The position numbers were made by a program, and so were the translations under genes. Shown here in pieces: positions 1 to 7,240 of a stretch of 64,000 nt of DNA. Position 1 is the first letter of the stretch. Each line of letters begins with the position of its first letter. The notes beneath the pieces were generated by a model. It saw only the letters and a program-made list of their open reading frames with translations, was not told the DNA's origin and made no database searches. The stretch is taken from NCBI RefSeq assembly GCF_017254835.1, contig NZ_JAFKCW010000001.1, positions 248,001-312,000 on the forward strand, in the 5' to 3' direction. Source of the DNA: Algoriphagus aestuariicola. GTDB lineage: Bacteria > Bacteroidota > Bacteroidia > Cytophagales > Cyclobacteriaceae.

Positions 1-394
1 AGTTCCCGCCTTTCTTCTTGCTTGCACTCCAGTCCAGCAGCGTGGCAAGTTCGGCTTCGGACAGTTTGCCCTCAGGCTTCATTTCCAGGAATTTTGCGGG
101 AGGCATGTCGCCTTTTTCCAATACTTCGGCGATTTTGCCCTTGGTCGCCATCTGTTTGGATTTTTTGGCTGCTTCAAAAGCATCCCAGTCGAGCTTGGCT
201 TTGCCTTTTTCGTTTTTTGACTCGGCATTGTGGCAGCCATAGCATTTTTGGTCGACTATCGCTTTGATGTTGGCGGGCATGTCAGGAGCCAAAGCGGGGT
301 GGACGGGATAGTTTTCGACTTCGGGCTTGGTTGTTCCCTGAAAGAACAATAGGCCGACAACAGCGGCCACCGGGAGTAGGGACAATTTTTTCAT
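1..394 (-). CDS. haem-binding (cytochrome c-like) exported protein, 3' end cut by window
   Basis: The reading frame starts at ATG 394 and stays open through base 1, so the C-terminus lies outside the window; about 131 residues are visible. The start MKKLSLLPVAAVVGLLFF is a Sec-type signal peptide or anchor. A single CYGCH motif (CxxCH, covalent haem c attachment) lies near residue 52. A Met in a GDMPPAKF context near residue 98 could be the distal axial ligand. This pattern fits the small periplasmic haem-binding domain proteins (Haem_bd family) of Bacteroidota, probably electron carriers or haem domains of larger redox systems. The partner is not visible. Family assignment is by motif and size only. 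Confidence 0.75.
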   Translation of the reverse strand, partial: MKKLSLLPVAAVVGLLFFQGTTKPEVENYPVHPALAPDMPANIKAIVDQKCYGCHNAESKNEKGKAKLDWDAFEAAKKSKQMATKGKIAEVLEKGDMPPAKFLEMKPEGKLSEAELATLLDWSASKKKGGN

Positions 395-721
395 GGTTCG
401 TTAGTAGGGGTTAAAACAGGAATTTCAAAAAGATTTTGCTTACCAGCAACCCGTTTGCATAAAAAACTGTAATCATTTCGGAAAACATTTGATTATATCG
501 GAAAAAGTGCGATGTTAAGCATCTCTTGTCTGATCCCTTACTTTGGATCGCATGGGCGCGTTCTCTACATTTTGAGTAGTTTTTGTCGGGCGGTGGTTGG
601 AGATATTCGCTTTTTGGCTTCGTTAGCCACTATTTTTCTTTGGTGAAGTTTTTGGAAAGTGTCACACATTGGAATCGTCTTACCGCAGAGGTTTGTGTCA
701 TTGTTAATCGAAATTTTTGTC
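395..721. other. divergent intergenic region, no gene seen
   Basis: About 330 nt separate the leftward cytochrome gene from the rightward orphan ORF, so promoters for both should lie here. No clear -33/-7 element of the Bacteroidota type (TTTG / TAnnTTTG) could be fixed by eye. A short dyad GATCC/GGATC lies near 533-549. No convincing ORF or RNA was recognised. Confidence 0.4.
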
Positions 722-1393
722 ATGATGAATCAAAAAGAGTTCAATTCAGAAAAATTCCTTGCACAGGGAGTTGGGTCCAAGCCCGTAATCCTTTGGTTGA
801 GTTCCCAAAACGGGAAAACAGAAGTCTTCAGCACTGTCGTTACTCTCAAAAGCAAGGGGGTTAAGTCATTGTGCTTGGGCATAGACTGTGGTGAGTTTTG
901 CTCCGATAATGGAGTAGAGTGGTACGACTGGTTGGTCCCCGAATTGGGAAAACATTTTGACCTCAAGCCCTGCTTCGATAATTTTTCCAGGAGTTCTGGC
1001 AAGATGTCGAGCCATCAATGTGGACTTGGCGAGATCGTCGAGCATTTTATTTTCAAGCATGGCAAGTATTTCTCTGTAATAGAGCTATGGAGGAATCCGT
1101 CCAGCAAGGTTAAACCAGAGTCGACTGAAAACATCTTTTCAGAGGATGTGGTTTTTGCGGCCACTTGGGCAAAATACTGGGGGAAAAATGTCGTGCTGAG
1201 GACGTCGAAGAATATAGATTCAAATTGGTTGGCTCAAATAACGGCTTCACAGGTGTTTGGCAGCGTGGAGTGGGAAGATCAGCCTGAAAACCTCGGCGGG
1301 CAGATTTATAAGAAAGACGAATTGCGTAATACCCTTTCGCTGATGGCAGCTTACTACCCAAGCCACAACGGGCCGGCAGAAACAACCGTTTAG
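722..1393 (+). CDS. hypothetical protein, no recognised family
   Basis: The product is about 223 residues from the tandem ATG at 722/725; the frame also has an ATG at 659, but the extra 21 residues look unlike protein. It has no signal peptide or membrane segment. The sequence is mixed, with several Cys and Trp residues, for example a GIDCGEFC segment, WYDW, and a WAKYWGKN segment in the last third. A LSSQNGKTEV stretch near the start resembles a beta-strand and turn. I do not recognise the family. It is followed 9 nt later by another small ORF, suggesting co-transcription. Coding status rests on length and composition. Confidence 0.5.
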   Translation: MMNQKEFNSEKFLAQGVGSKPVILWLSSQNGKTEVFSTVVTLKSKGVKSLCLGIDCGEFCSDNGVEWYDWLVPELGKHFDLKPCFDNFSRSSGKMSSHQCGLGEIVEHFIFKHGKYFSVIELWRNPSSKVKPESTENIFSEDVVFAATWAKYWGKNVVLRTSKNIDSNWLAQITASQVFGSVEWEDQPENLGGQIYKKDELRNTLSLMAAYYPSHNGPAETTV

Positions 1394-1402
1394 GCAATTG
1401 TA

Positions 1403-1705
1403 ATGACCGTAAACTTTATCCTAAAAGCTATGGAAACGCTCATCATAAGAAAAGCAGGTGAAAAAAATCCCAAAACCCACAAAACTGGGAATCCTGACCG
1501 ATTCAATGTGATCAAGGGGGCAGGCAAACTCACCGATCTCGCGGAGGGCATCACCTCCCTGATTGCGGGCACCTACGTATTGTCGCTTGCGGTAACTAGC
1601 CGCAATATGGCGCTTAGAACTGCCTTGGGGGTCGCGGGAGGTTACCTTATCCTCAGGAGTGGAAGCAAGCTTCGATCGGGGAGCTTTTCGACAAGCTCCC
1701 TTTAA
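1403..1705 (+). CDS. small membrane-associated hypothetical protein
   Basis: 100 residues from ATG 1403, or 91 from the in-frame ATG at 1430 (METLIIRK). After a charged N-terminal part there is a hydrophobic C-terminal half (LAEGITSLIAGTYVLSLAV, then ALGVAGGYLILRSGSKL) with two possible short membrane helices, an arrangement seen in small inner-membrane proteins of the DUF2892 type. It begins 9 nt after the preceding ORF and converges on the minus-strand gene ending at 1786. The last residues (FSTSSL) look non-conserved. Function unknown. Confidence 0.45.
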   Translation: MTVNFILKAMETLIIRKAGEKNPKTHKTGNPDRFNVIKGAGKLTDLAEGITSLIAGTYVLSLAVTSRNMALRTALGVAGGYLILRSGSKLRSGSFSTSSL

Positions 1706-1767
1706 TTCATTGGAGACTTTGCATCCGACACAAGCCTTGAGCAAAACGTCTTTTGGCGACAAGAGAA

Positions 1768-1789
1768 GTGACTCTAACTATGGAGTCAC
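1768..1789. terminator. hairpin between convergent genes
   Basis: GTGACTC (1768-1774) and GAGTCAC (1783-1789) form a perfect 7-bp stem with an 8-nt loop, followed on the plus strand by CTTTCTT. It lies between convergent genes and overlaps the stop codon of the minus-strand one. The T tract is imperfect, so terminator function is tentative. Confidence 0.4.
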
Positions 1790-2079
1790 CTTTCTTCCTC
1801 GTCATCCGGGTTGCTATATAGATTGTTTTCCTCATCTTCGGAACCGATTGCTTCCTGATCGTCGTCGAGTTCACTTCCGGGAACGTCCAATTCCTCTCCC
1901 GCAAAGTCAACTTTTCTGCGTCTCCTAAGCAATTCCTCGTCATCACCACCGTCCTCTCTCAGGTTATCATCTTTGGGTCCGAGGGCCTGAAGGTCCTCTT
2001 TTGTCACTTTCGCTTCACGCGCCAGTTCTTTGTTCGATTTTTTCTGATTGGGGTCGGTTGTTGATATTTTGGCTTTCAT
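1786..2079 (-). CDS. small acidic Bacteroidota protein
   Basis: 97 residues, strongly charged. The basic N-terminus (MKAKISTTDPNQKKSNKEL) is followed by a motif chain I recognise from many short uncharacterised Bacteroidota proteins: DDEELLRRR, VDFAGEELDVPG, ELDDDQEAIGSEDEENN. It has no signal peptide and no cysteines and is probably disordered in part. Its ATG overlaps the stop of the upstream 39-codon ORF (TAATG), indicating coupled translation. Role unknown; high charge and wide conservation suggest a stress or nucleic-acid-related protein, but this is guesswork. Confidence 0.75.
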   Translation of the reverse strand: MKAKISTTDPNQKKSNKELAREAKVTKEDLQALGPKDDNLREDGGDDEELLRRRRKVDFAGEELDVPGSELDDDQEAIGSEDEENNLYSNPDDEEER

Positions 2080-2198
2080 TATTTTATAACATTTGATGTT
2101 CCATGCCTTACCTCAACAGCAATGCCTTTTTGACTCAATAGATCCATTGTTTGCTCCGAGTTTAGCGCTCCAGCATTTAAGAGGCTATTTTTTGCCAT
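2079..2198 (-). CDS. 39-residue micro-ORF coupled to the acidic protein
   Basis: The minus strand reads ATG at 2198 and runs 39 codons to a TAA at 2081-2079 that shares its last A with the ATG of the next gene (TAATG). The peptide starts MAKNSLLNAGALNSEQTM and ends HGTSNVIK. It is soluble and has no recognised domain. Support comes from the exact stop/start overlap and the protein-like composition of the N-terminus (a helix with L, A, E, Q). It may be a leader that only serves translation of the downstream gene. Confidence 0.45.
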   Translation of the reverse strand: MAKNSLLNAGALNSEQTMDLLSQKGIAVEVRHGTSNVIK

Positions 2199-2286
2199 AT
2201 GAATTTAGGCGGGTGTAGATTATCGGAAAAACGAGCCTATATCCTTTGGGTAACCGAGGCCCCAAGCTGGGTAAGACCGCCCGCTA

Positions 2287-3600
2287 TCATTTTCTGTCAG
2301 AAGAGTTACGGGGTAGATAGAGGATGTTTTCATCCTGATCTTGAATTATGTCATAGTCGGCTGAAGTTCCCAGTCTTACGAAATCGTCCAATTGTACAGT
2401 CAAAGAGTCTTGAATAGATGGATATAGACTTGTCAGCGCTGTGGCGGAGATTGATGGCATGCTCGTAGAATCCGCTTCCCTTAGCAAGTCAATGGAAAGA
2501 AATCCCGCCAGACCGTCCGGCGTACGGATTTGATACCACCCGTCAGTGGCAGCCAGGACAAAAACCGCTTGGTTTTTGGACAGTTTTGCTCGTATTTCAG
2601 ATCCCGTGGAAGGTGCGCTTCGTAGGTTGCCGCTGCTGACATCCAAGAGCATAACCTGCGAAAAGTCCCGATGTGTAAGTAAAGGCGCCGGGTCAAACTG
2701 GTCCGTAATGGCAGGCAAGGGATCGATGGCTCCGCGGTGGTATATAGCAAAGTGTAGATGTGGAGCGGTCGTTCGAGCGTTGCCAGTGTTGCCGACGAAG
2801 CCCAATGTGTCCCCTGCGGTGACCCGCTGTTGCCCTCTTACCATTTGACTGTCCAAGTGGGCGAAGTAGAGATGCCAGTTGCGTTCATTATCCCTTACCC
2901 AGACCTGTTTACCACCCAAACCCTGGTCTCGTACAGTGGTGACGACACCCTTGACAGGCGCGAGCACCGGAGTACCTCGACTTGCAAAAATATCGACGCC
3001 TTCATGTGATCTTCGACCGCCGTCGCGCGAATCTCCCCAGAAGCTTTGGACGGACTTACTGTCCTTTCCTTGTACAGGGAATACCGCGTAAGTGGGAACT
3101 CCTTGGATTCTCACCAAGAAATTGCCTTCACCCAGCAGTTCGGGCTGTATCCTCAGCAGATAGTTGCCGGATCGATCAGCTTCAAATGTGAGCGAGTCAT
3201 TTCTGGCGGTAAAGGAATCGACCTCCTTCCACTCAGGACCAGCTAAGAAGTCTACGATCAGACTGCTGCTGTCCCGGGCCTTCCAGTGAACCGTGATATT
3301 GACCGTGGCCCCTTGCGCCAGATTTATCCGCCAAGCTCTCGCCTCTAGAGATTTTGCTTTAAAACTACCTTGTATCGCTAAGGGAAGCTCAACGATCGGC
3401 GCTTCCGCAATGGCTGCAGATCCACTTTCCTGCCAGGTTCTTCCCACTTTGGTTTCGATGAGTCCCGCGCTTTCCAAAGTATTCATGTACTGGACTCTTA
3501 CCGAGTTCGATTTGAAAATCCGAACAGATTGTTGGTTGCAGGAATGGCAGACTATAGCCACCACACCGAAGATCAATAGGATAAGGGGGAATCGTTTCAT
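2287..3600 (-). CDS. M23 family metallopeptidase lipoprotein with SH3-like C-terminus
   Basis: 437 residues from ATG 3600; the longer frame to 3630 lacks a better start. The N-terminus MKRFPLILLIFGVVAIVCHSC is a lipoprotein-type signal, probably lipidated at Cys21. The LytM/M23 domain spans about residues 185-290 with zinc ligands H199 and D203 (SHEGVD) and H281/H283 (HLHF), so it should be an active zinc endopeptidase acting on peptidoglycan cross-links from the outer or inner membrane face. A bacterial SH3-type segment follows at about 320-380 (LRSAPSTGSEIRAKL, WYQIRTPDGLAGF), typically a wall-binding module. The region at about 80-165 resembles a pre-peptidase beta domain. The DUF421 gene lies 39 nt upstream, so both may share a transcript. 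Confidence 0.88.
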   Translation of the reverse strand: MKRFPLILLIFGVVAIVCHSCNQQSVRIFKSNSVRVQYMNTLESAGLIETKVGRTWQESGSAAIAEAPIVELPLAIQGSFKAKSLEARAWRINLAQGATVNITVHWKARDSSSLIVDFLAGPEWKEVDSFTARNDSLTFEADRSGNYLLRIQPELLGEGNFLVRIQGVPTYAVFPVQGKDSKSVQSFWGDSRDGGRRSHEGVDIFASRGTPVLAPVKGVVTTVRDQGLGGKQVWVRDNERNWHLYFAHLDSQMVRGQQRVTAGDTLGFVGNTGNARTTAPHLHFAIYHRGAIDPLPAITDQFDPAPLLTHRDFSQVMLLDVSSGNLRSAPSTGSEIRAKLSKNQAVFVLAATDGWYQIRTPDGLAGFLSIDLLREADSTSMPSISATALTSLYPSIQDSLTVQLDDFVRLGTSADYDIIQDQDENILYLPRNSSDRK

Positions 3601-3639
3601 AAGCGTGTCCTTACGGCTAAAATGAGACAAGGGAACTTG

Positions 3640-4344
3640 CTATGAAATTCTTGTCGTCTTTATTGCCTTTACCCATTCTTGGCCTGCACATACCGTGCAA
3701 ACCTCGATCCGGTGAAGTTTTGCGGTGTTTCCGCAGAGCTTGCAGGCATAGACCGACCCATTAAAATCGTTCACAGAATGGTCATAGAGTTCCGGCAAAA
3801 TGGGCAAGCCAGCATCTGTTTGCTGATCGGCAAAATAATAGATGCTTAGGTCACCGGAGGTCTCCAAGTAGGCTGTTTTTATTTGGCCCAAGTGGGAAAC
3901 ACTATGTTGTCTTAGCTGTGAAAAGAGTTCGTCATAAGCCAGACTTTCTTTTTTTAGAACGTGCTGGAGTATCCTTCCCTCCTCAATTAGCTTGATTGCT
4001 TTGCCTTCTACAAATTTTTCAATGCTTTCAAATTTTCCCGAGAGATAAGTCAGGCATTTGTAGAGCATGATGACAACGCACAATACCGCAATCGCAGGCA
4101 GAAGGCCGACCTCCTGATAGAACATGGGATCGCCGGCAGCGGAACCAAGGGATATGAGGATGGCTAGTTCGAAAATTGAGAGTTGTTTGATTCCTCTCTT
4201 GCCGGACATGCGGAGAATAACCAAGGTGACCATAAACATGATCGCAGATCTTGCCAGCACTTCAAGCAAAAAAGAATAGGGGATTTGTTCGCCAATCAGG
4301 AGACGCTTCGACTCAAAAAGTTTAAAAGTTTCTTCCGTTTCCAC
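3640..4344 (-). CDS. DUF421 (YetF-like) membrane protein with C-terminal Cys4 motif
   Basis: 234 residues from a GTG start at 4344; no ATG fits better. Three hydrophobic helices fill about residues 22-100 and the conserved MSGKRGIKQLSIFELAILIS stretch marks the DUF421 family. The soluble domain that follows (FVEGKAIKLIEEGRILQHVL, YDELFSQLRQHSV) matches the family's cytoplasmic beta domain. The C-terminal tail carries two CxxC pairs (CKLCG and CTVC) in a zinc-ribbon-like spacing. The family's molecular role is unknown; members are linked to spore or envelope stress in Firmicutes. The gene precedes the M23 lipoprotein gene. Confidence 0.85.
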   Translation of the reverse strand: METEETFKLFESKRLLIGEQIPYSFLLEVLARSAIMFMVTLVILRMSGKRGIKQLSIFELAILISLGSAAGDPMFYQEVGLLPAIAVLCVVIMLYKCLTYLSGKFESIEKFVEGKAIKLIEEGRILQHVLKKESLAYDELFSQLRQHSVSHLGQIKTAYLETSGDLSIYYFADQQTDAGLPILPELYDHSVNDFNGSVYACKLCGNTAKLHRIEVCTVCAGQEWVKAIKTTRIS

Positions 4345-4526
4345 CTCTAAAAATATCGGTTAAATGATGGCGCCTCCTCTCGGCTATGGTTCATGCTATT
4401 TTCCCCGGTGGGAAATCTACTTTGGGTTTACTGTCCAGGGCATAGCCTCTTGCGAGCTACTATTTGGAATTTACCACAACGTTCCATTGCCGGTCAACGG
4501 AGGCATCATCATTTTCGTTTCCTTTG

Positions 4527-4904
4527 TCAATTGTATGAGCTCACCTTACCCTTTTCGTCGAATATCAACTTTTTGGTTTGGTCGTTTGCTGTCGCAAAAG
4601 TCACCTCGTAGTAGATTTGGTTGCCCTCGGCGAAGGACCTAGAGCTGACGATTTCCTCTGCTGAGACTGTCGAATCTTTCTCGATAGAGGCGAGTACTTC
4701 TTCCGGCAATGGGATGGAATCCATGAGATCCATCGTGCCGTCGAGTAGAGTGCCGTCCCTTTTGACTGTAACGGTGTCGTTTTCATGCAGCTCACCGCTC
4801 ATTTCATTTTGGGCTTCGACGCTTTCGGACGTACCGTTTTTTTCACTGCACCCGGTAAGGAGCAGAGCCGTCATGAAAGGATAGATTATAACTTTCGTGT
4901 CCAT
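4527..4904 (-). CDS. small lipoprotein, uncharacterised
   Basis: 125 residues from ATG 4904. The lipobox LLLTGC gives a lipoprotein cleaved before Cys19. The mature part begins with a disordered acidic stretch and then a compact C-terminal half (LPEEVLASIEKDSTVSAEE, IYYEVTFATANDQTKKLIFD, ending GKVSSYN). The last 50 residues have the alternation and YEV-F-T--G pattern of PepSY-like beta domains (KGNQIYYEVTF-type strands), a tentative likeness. It stands alone, transcribed leftward. Function unknown. Confidence 0.7.
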   Translation of the reverse strand: MDTKVIIYPFMTALLLTGCSEKNGTSESVEAQNEMSGELHENDTVTVKRDGTLLDGTMDLMDSIPLPEEVLASIEKDSTVSAEEIVSSRSFAEGNQIYYEVTFATANDQTKKLIFDEKGKVSSYN

Positions 4905-5364
4905 GGTGCGGTTGGTTTTGAGTTGAAATGCATCTTATTAAATACAATATCCTGCCAATCCGAAAGCATACGACTTAAGAGGTTCGCTTGAGATATCGCC
5001 GTTCTTTTGCCCGTCTCTCACCATGTAGCAATAGCGACAAGGTTAGCGGGATTTTCCGCCATAATGGAGCATTTCGTCAAGTATCTTGGCATTTGGAACT
5101 TATACAAGCCGCGAGGCAGCCCTCCCAAACCCATTTTGGAAAATCCCCTGGACAATCCACAAACTGGAAAATAATTTCCCCAGGATGTGGAACTCAACAT
5201 CCCGATCTGATCCAAAGACAATACCGCCTAATCAGAGCGCTGCGTGCCAGCCATTAAGATTATTAAATTTCGCGTTGGATTAAATCTATGGGCGGAATTT
5301 TGGGTATGTCCTTTGAATAAGGTTCGGTGAAAACGATGTACCACTATTAAGGGATAGCCCGCAT
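4905..5364. other. 460-nt intergenic region, no gene supported
   Basis: The region lies between a leftward lipoprotein gene and rightward mscL and should carry both promoters. Overlapping ORFs of 65-89 codons on both strands have no protein-like composition and were not accepted. No RNA structure was recognised. Confidence 0.4.
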
Positions 5365-5835
5365 ATGCCTAATTACAGATTGCTAAACGAGTTCAGAGAG
5401 TTTGCCGTCAAAGGCAACATGATCGATATAGCCATAGGCGTGATTATTGGCGCCGCTTTCAACAAGGTGGTCGATGTATTGGTGAAGGAGATTTTTTTGC
5501 CTCCGCTGTCTTTTCTTACTGACGGGATCAATCTTGAAAACAAACGTATAATCCTTCGCCACGCTGCCACTGAGAAAGGGATCACCAAGCCGGAGGAGAT
5601 TGCGATAGGCTATGGAAAGCTCATAGAGGCTGGGGTGGATTTTCTGATCATCGGCTTCACGGTTTTCTTGATTGTCAAGCTGATGAACACCATCAGAAAA
5701 AGAGCTGAGGATCCAAATGATTCGAGAGTCACAACCCCGAAAGACATTGAACTGCTAAGCAGAATGACCGCACTGATGGAAAAACAAGTGAAGCTGCTTG
5801 AGGGGCAAAAGAGCGAAGGCGGAACGTCTTCCTAG
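5365..5835 (+). CDS. mscL: large-conductance mechanosensitive channel MscL
   Basis: 156 residues, slightly longer than the usual 130-150. It shows the N-terminal amphipathic helix (LLNEFREFAVKGNMIDIAIG), the pore helix TM1 with small residues (AIGVIIGAAFNKVVDVLV, constriction near Gly/Val), a periplasmic loop with an insert (GINLENKRIILRHAATEK), TM2 (FLIIGFTVFLIVKLMN) and a C-terminal helical bundle (TALMEKQVKLLEGQK). It forms a homopentameric inner-membrane safety valve opening on hypo-osmotic shock. A FAD oxidoreductase follows 45 nt later, without obvious functional connection. Confidence 0.97.
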   Translation: MPNYRLLNEFREFAVKGNMIDIAIGVIIGAAFNKVVDVLVKEIFLPPLSFLTDGINLENKRIILRHAATEKGITKPEEIAIGYGKLIEAGVDFLIIGFTVFLIVKLMNTIRKRAEDPNDSRVTTPKDIELLSRMTALMEKQVKLLEGQKSEGGTSS

Positions 5836-5880
5836 AAATATCCCCAGTTTTTTCGGACGATAGTTTTGAAAAACAGATCT

Positions 5881-7083
5881 ATGCGATTAAGAACTTTTGA
5901 ATCATTTTGGCTGGTAAAGAACGGGCTTTTGTACAGCTATCCCTCATTGCGGACATCCGCCGAAACCGAAATCCTGGTCGTTGGCGGAGGCATTACCGGA
6001 GCATTGATCAGCCATGCCCTGGTAGAGGCCGGGTACCAAGTGACACTCATAGACAAGCGCGATGTAGCAATGGGAAGCAGTGCGGCGACTACAAGCATGC
6101 TTCAGTATGAGATAGACGTGCCGCTGTACCGACTGTGCGGGATGATAGGGGAAGAGCCTGCCGTTCGATGCTATCGGGAGGGAATAGCGGCGATCCATTC
6201 TTTGGAGAAAATGGTGGTGGAAAAAGGCATTGATTGTGGTTTTCTGTCAAAACAAAGTCTTTTTATAGCCAAGACCAATAAGGATGCGGAATGGCTCAAG
6301 CAGGAATATGAGATGCGTGCCAAGCATCAACTTGGCGTGAAGTGGCTCAGCAGTGGGCGGGTGTTGGAAAAGTACGGGCTGATCTGCAATGGCGCGATCT
6401 GGTCGGAGACAGCTGCAAGCGTCGATGCATATAAGCTGGCTCACGAGCTTATCCATGCCAGTGTGCAGCGGAGAATGCGAGTATACGACCATACGGAGAT
6501 GGCAAGTCTGGATACTTCCGGCCCAAGGCCTAGGGTCACATTGGGAAGTGGTGAGTTCATAGAAGCAGACAAGGTGGTTTGCTGCACCGGTTTCGAAAGC
6601 ACGAAGCTAGTAAAGGAAAAGGTAGCCGACCTTTTCCATACCTATGTGAGCATCAGTGAGCGGGGTATCCGCCTCCCCGAAGGGTTGCATGATACATTGG
6701 TTTGGAATACGGAGGAGCCGTATCTCTACATGCGTACGACAGACGACGGTCGTCTGCTGGTCGGCGGGGAGGATTCCAGCTTTCGAATTCCTTTTTTTCA
6801 GCAACAAATCAAAGAATTCAAAGCCGACAAGCTCGTTGAGAAGCTGAAAGGGATCCTTCCCGATGTCGATTTTATAGAGGATTTCACTTGGGGAGGGACC
6901 TTTGGAGGGACCAAAGATGGACTCCCCTATATTGGTGAGAGCCCAGAGTATGAAAATACATTTTTTGTGCTGGGGTTTGGCGGGAATGGGATCACCTTTT
7001 CGGTCCAGGGAATGGAAATGGTCCTGGACTGGCTTGCCGGGAGAAAGCATCGACTTGCTGACTACTATCGATTCGGGCGCTAG
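5881..7083 (+). CDS. FAD-dependent oxidoreductase, DAO family
   Basis: 400 residues from ATG 5881; a TTG 15 nt upstream is the alternative start. The dinucleotide-binding motif VVGGGITG (residues 33-40) with an acidic strand end (IDKRD) and the C-terminal FAD motif (FFVLGFGGNGITFSVQG) place it in the D-amino-acid oxidase/glycine oxidase-like group. No signal peptide precedes the Rossmann fold, so it is cytoplasmic. The substrate is probably an amine or amino acid derivative but cannot be read from sequence. The SSAATTSMLQYEID segment after the Rossmann fold is typical of the subfamily found in Bacteroidota. A hairpin at 7095-7116 lies just after the stop. Confidence 0.88.
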   Translation: MRLRTFESFWLVKNGLLYSYPSLRTSAETEILVVGGGITGALISHALVEAGYQVTLIDKRDVAMGSSAATTSMLQYEIDVPLYRLCGMIGEEPAVRCYREGIAAIHSLEKMVVEKGIDCGFLSKQSLFIAKTNKDAEWLKQEYEMRAKHQLGVKWLSSGRVLEKYGLICNGAIWSETAASVDAYKLAHELIHASVQRRMRVYDHTEMASLDTSGPRPRVTLGSGEFIEADKVVCCTGFESTKLVKEKVADLFHTYVSISERGIRLPEGLHDTLVWNTEEPYLYMRTTDDGRLLVGGEDSSFRIPFFQQQIKEFKADKLVEKLKGILPDVDFIEDFTWGGTFGGTKDGLPYIGESPEYENTFFVLGFGGNGITFSVQGMEMVLDWLAGRKHRLADYYRFGR

Positions 7084-7094
7084 GCTTCGTTCGC

Positions 7095-7116
7095 AGTCGG
7101 ACAACTCTGTCCGATT
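7095..7116. repeat. short perfect hairpin after oxidoreductase gene
   Basis: TCGGACA (7097-7103) pairs with TGTCCGA (7108-7114) around a 4-nt loop, with two weaker flanking pairs. It begins 12 nt after the oxidoreductase stop and has no T tract, so it may be a transcript-stabilising hairpin or an intergenic repeat unit instead of an intrinsic terminator. Confidence 0.4.
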
Positions 7117-7240
7117 ACAAAGGGCTGGCTCTGAAGAGAATCGAATTTTCCGGCCTTAGATCGGGTTTTTTTATTCGGTATAGAATTGGAGCCAAGTAGG
7201 CAGTTTTTAGTTCCGACCTGTCAACAAAAAGCCCAATCCC

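Noticed and set aside
5018-5257. Overlapping ORFs of 67-89 codons on both strands in the gap upstream of mscL
   Set aside because: Composition is not protein-like, start codons are arbitrary and no domain or neighbour context supports them.
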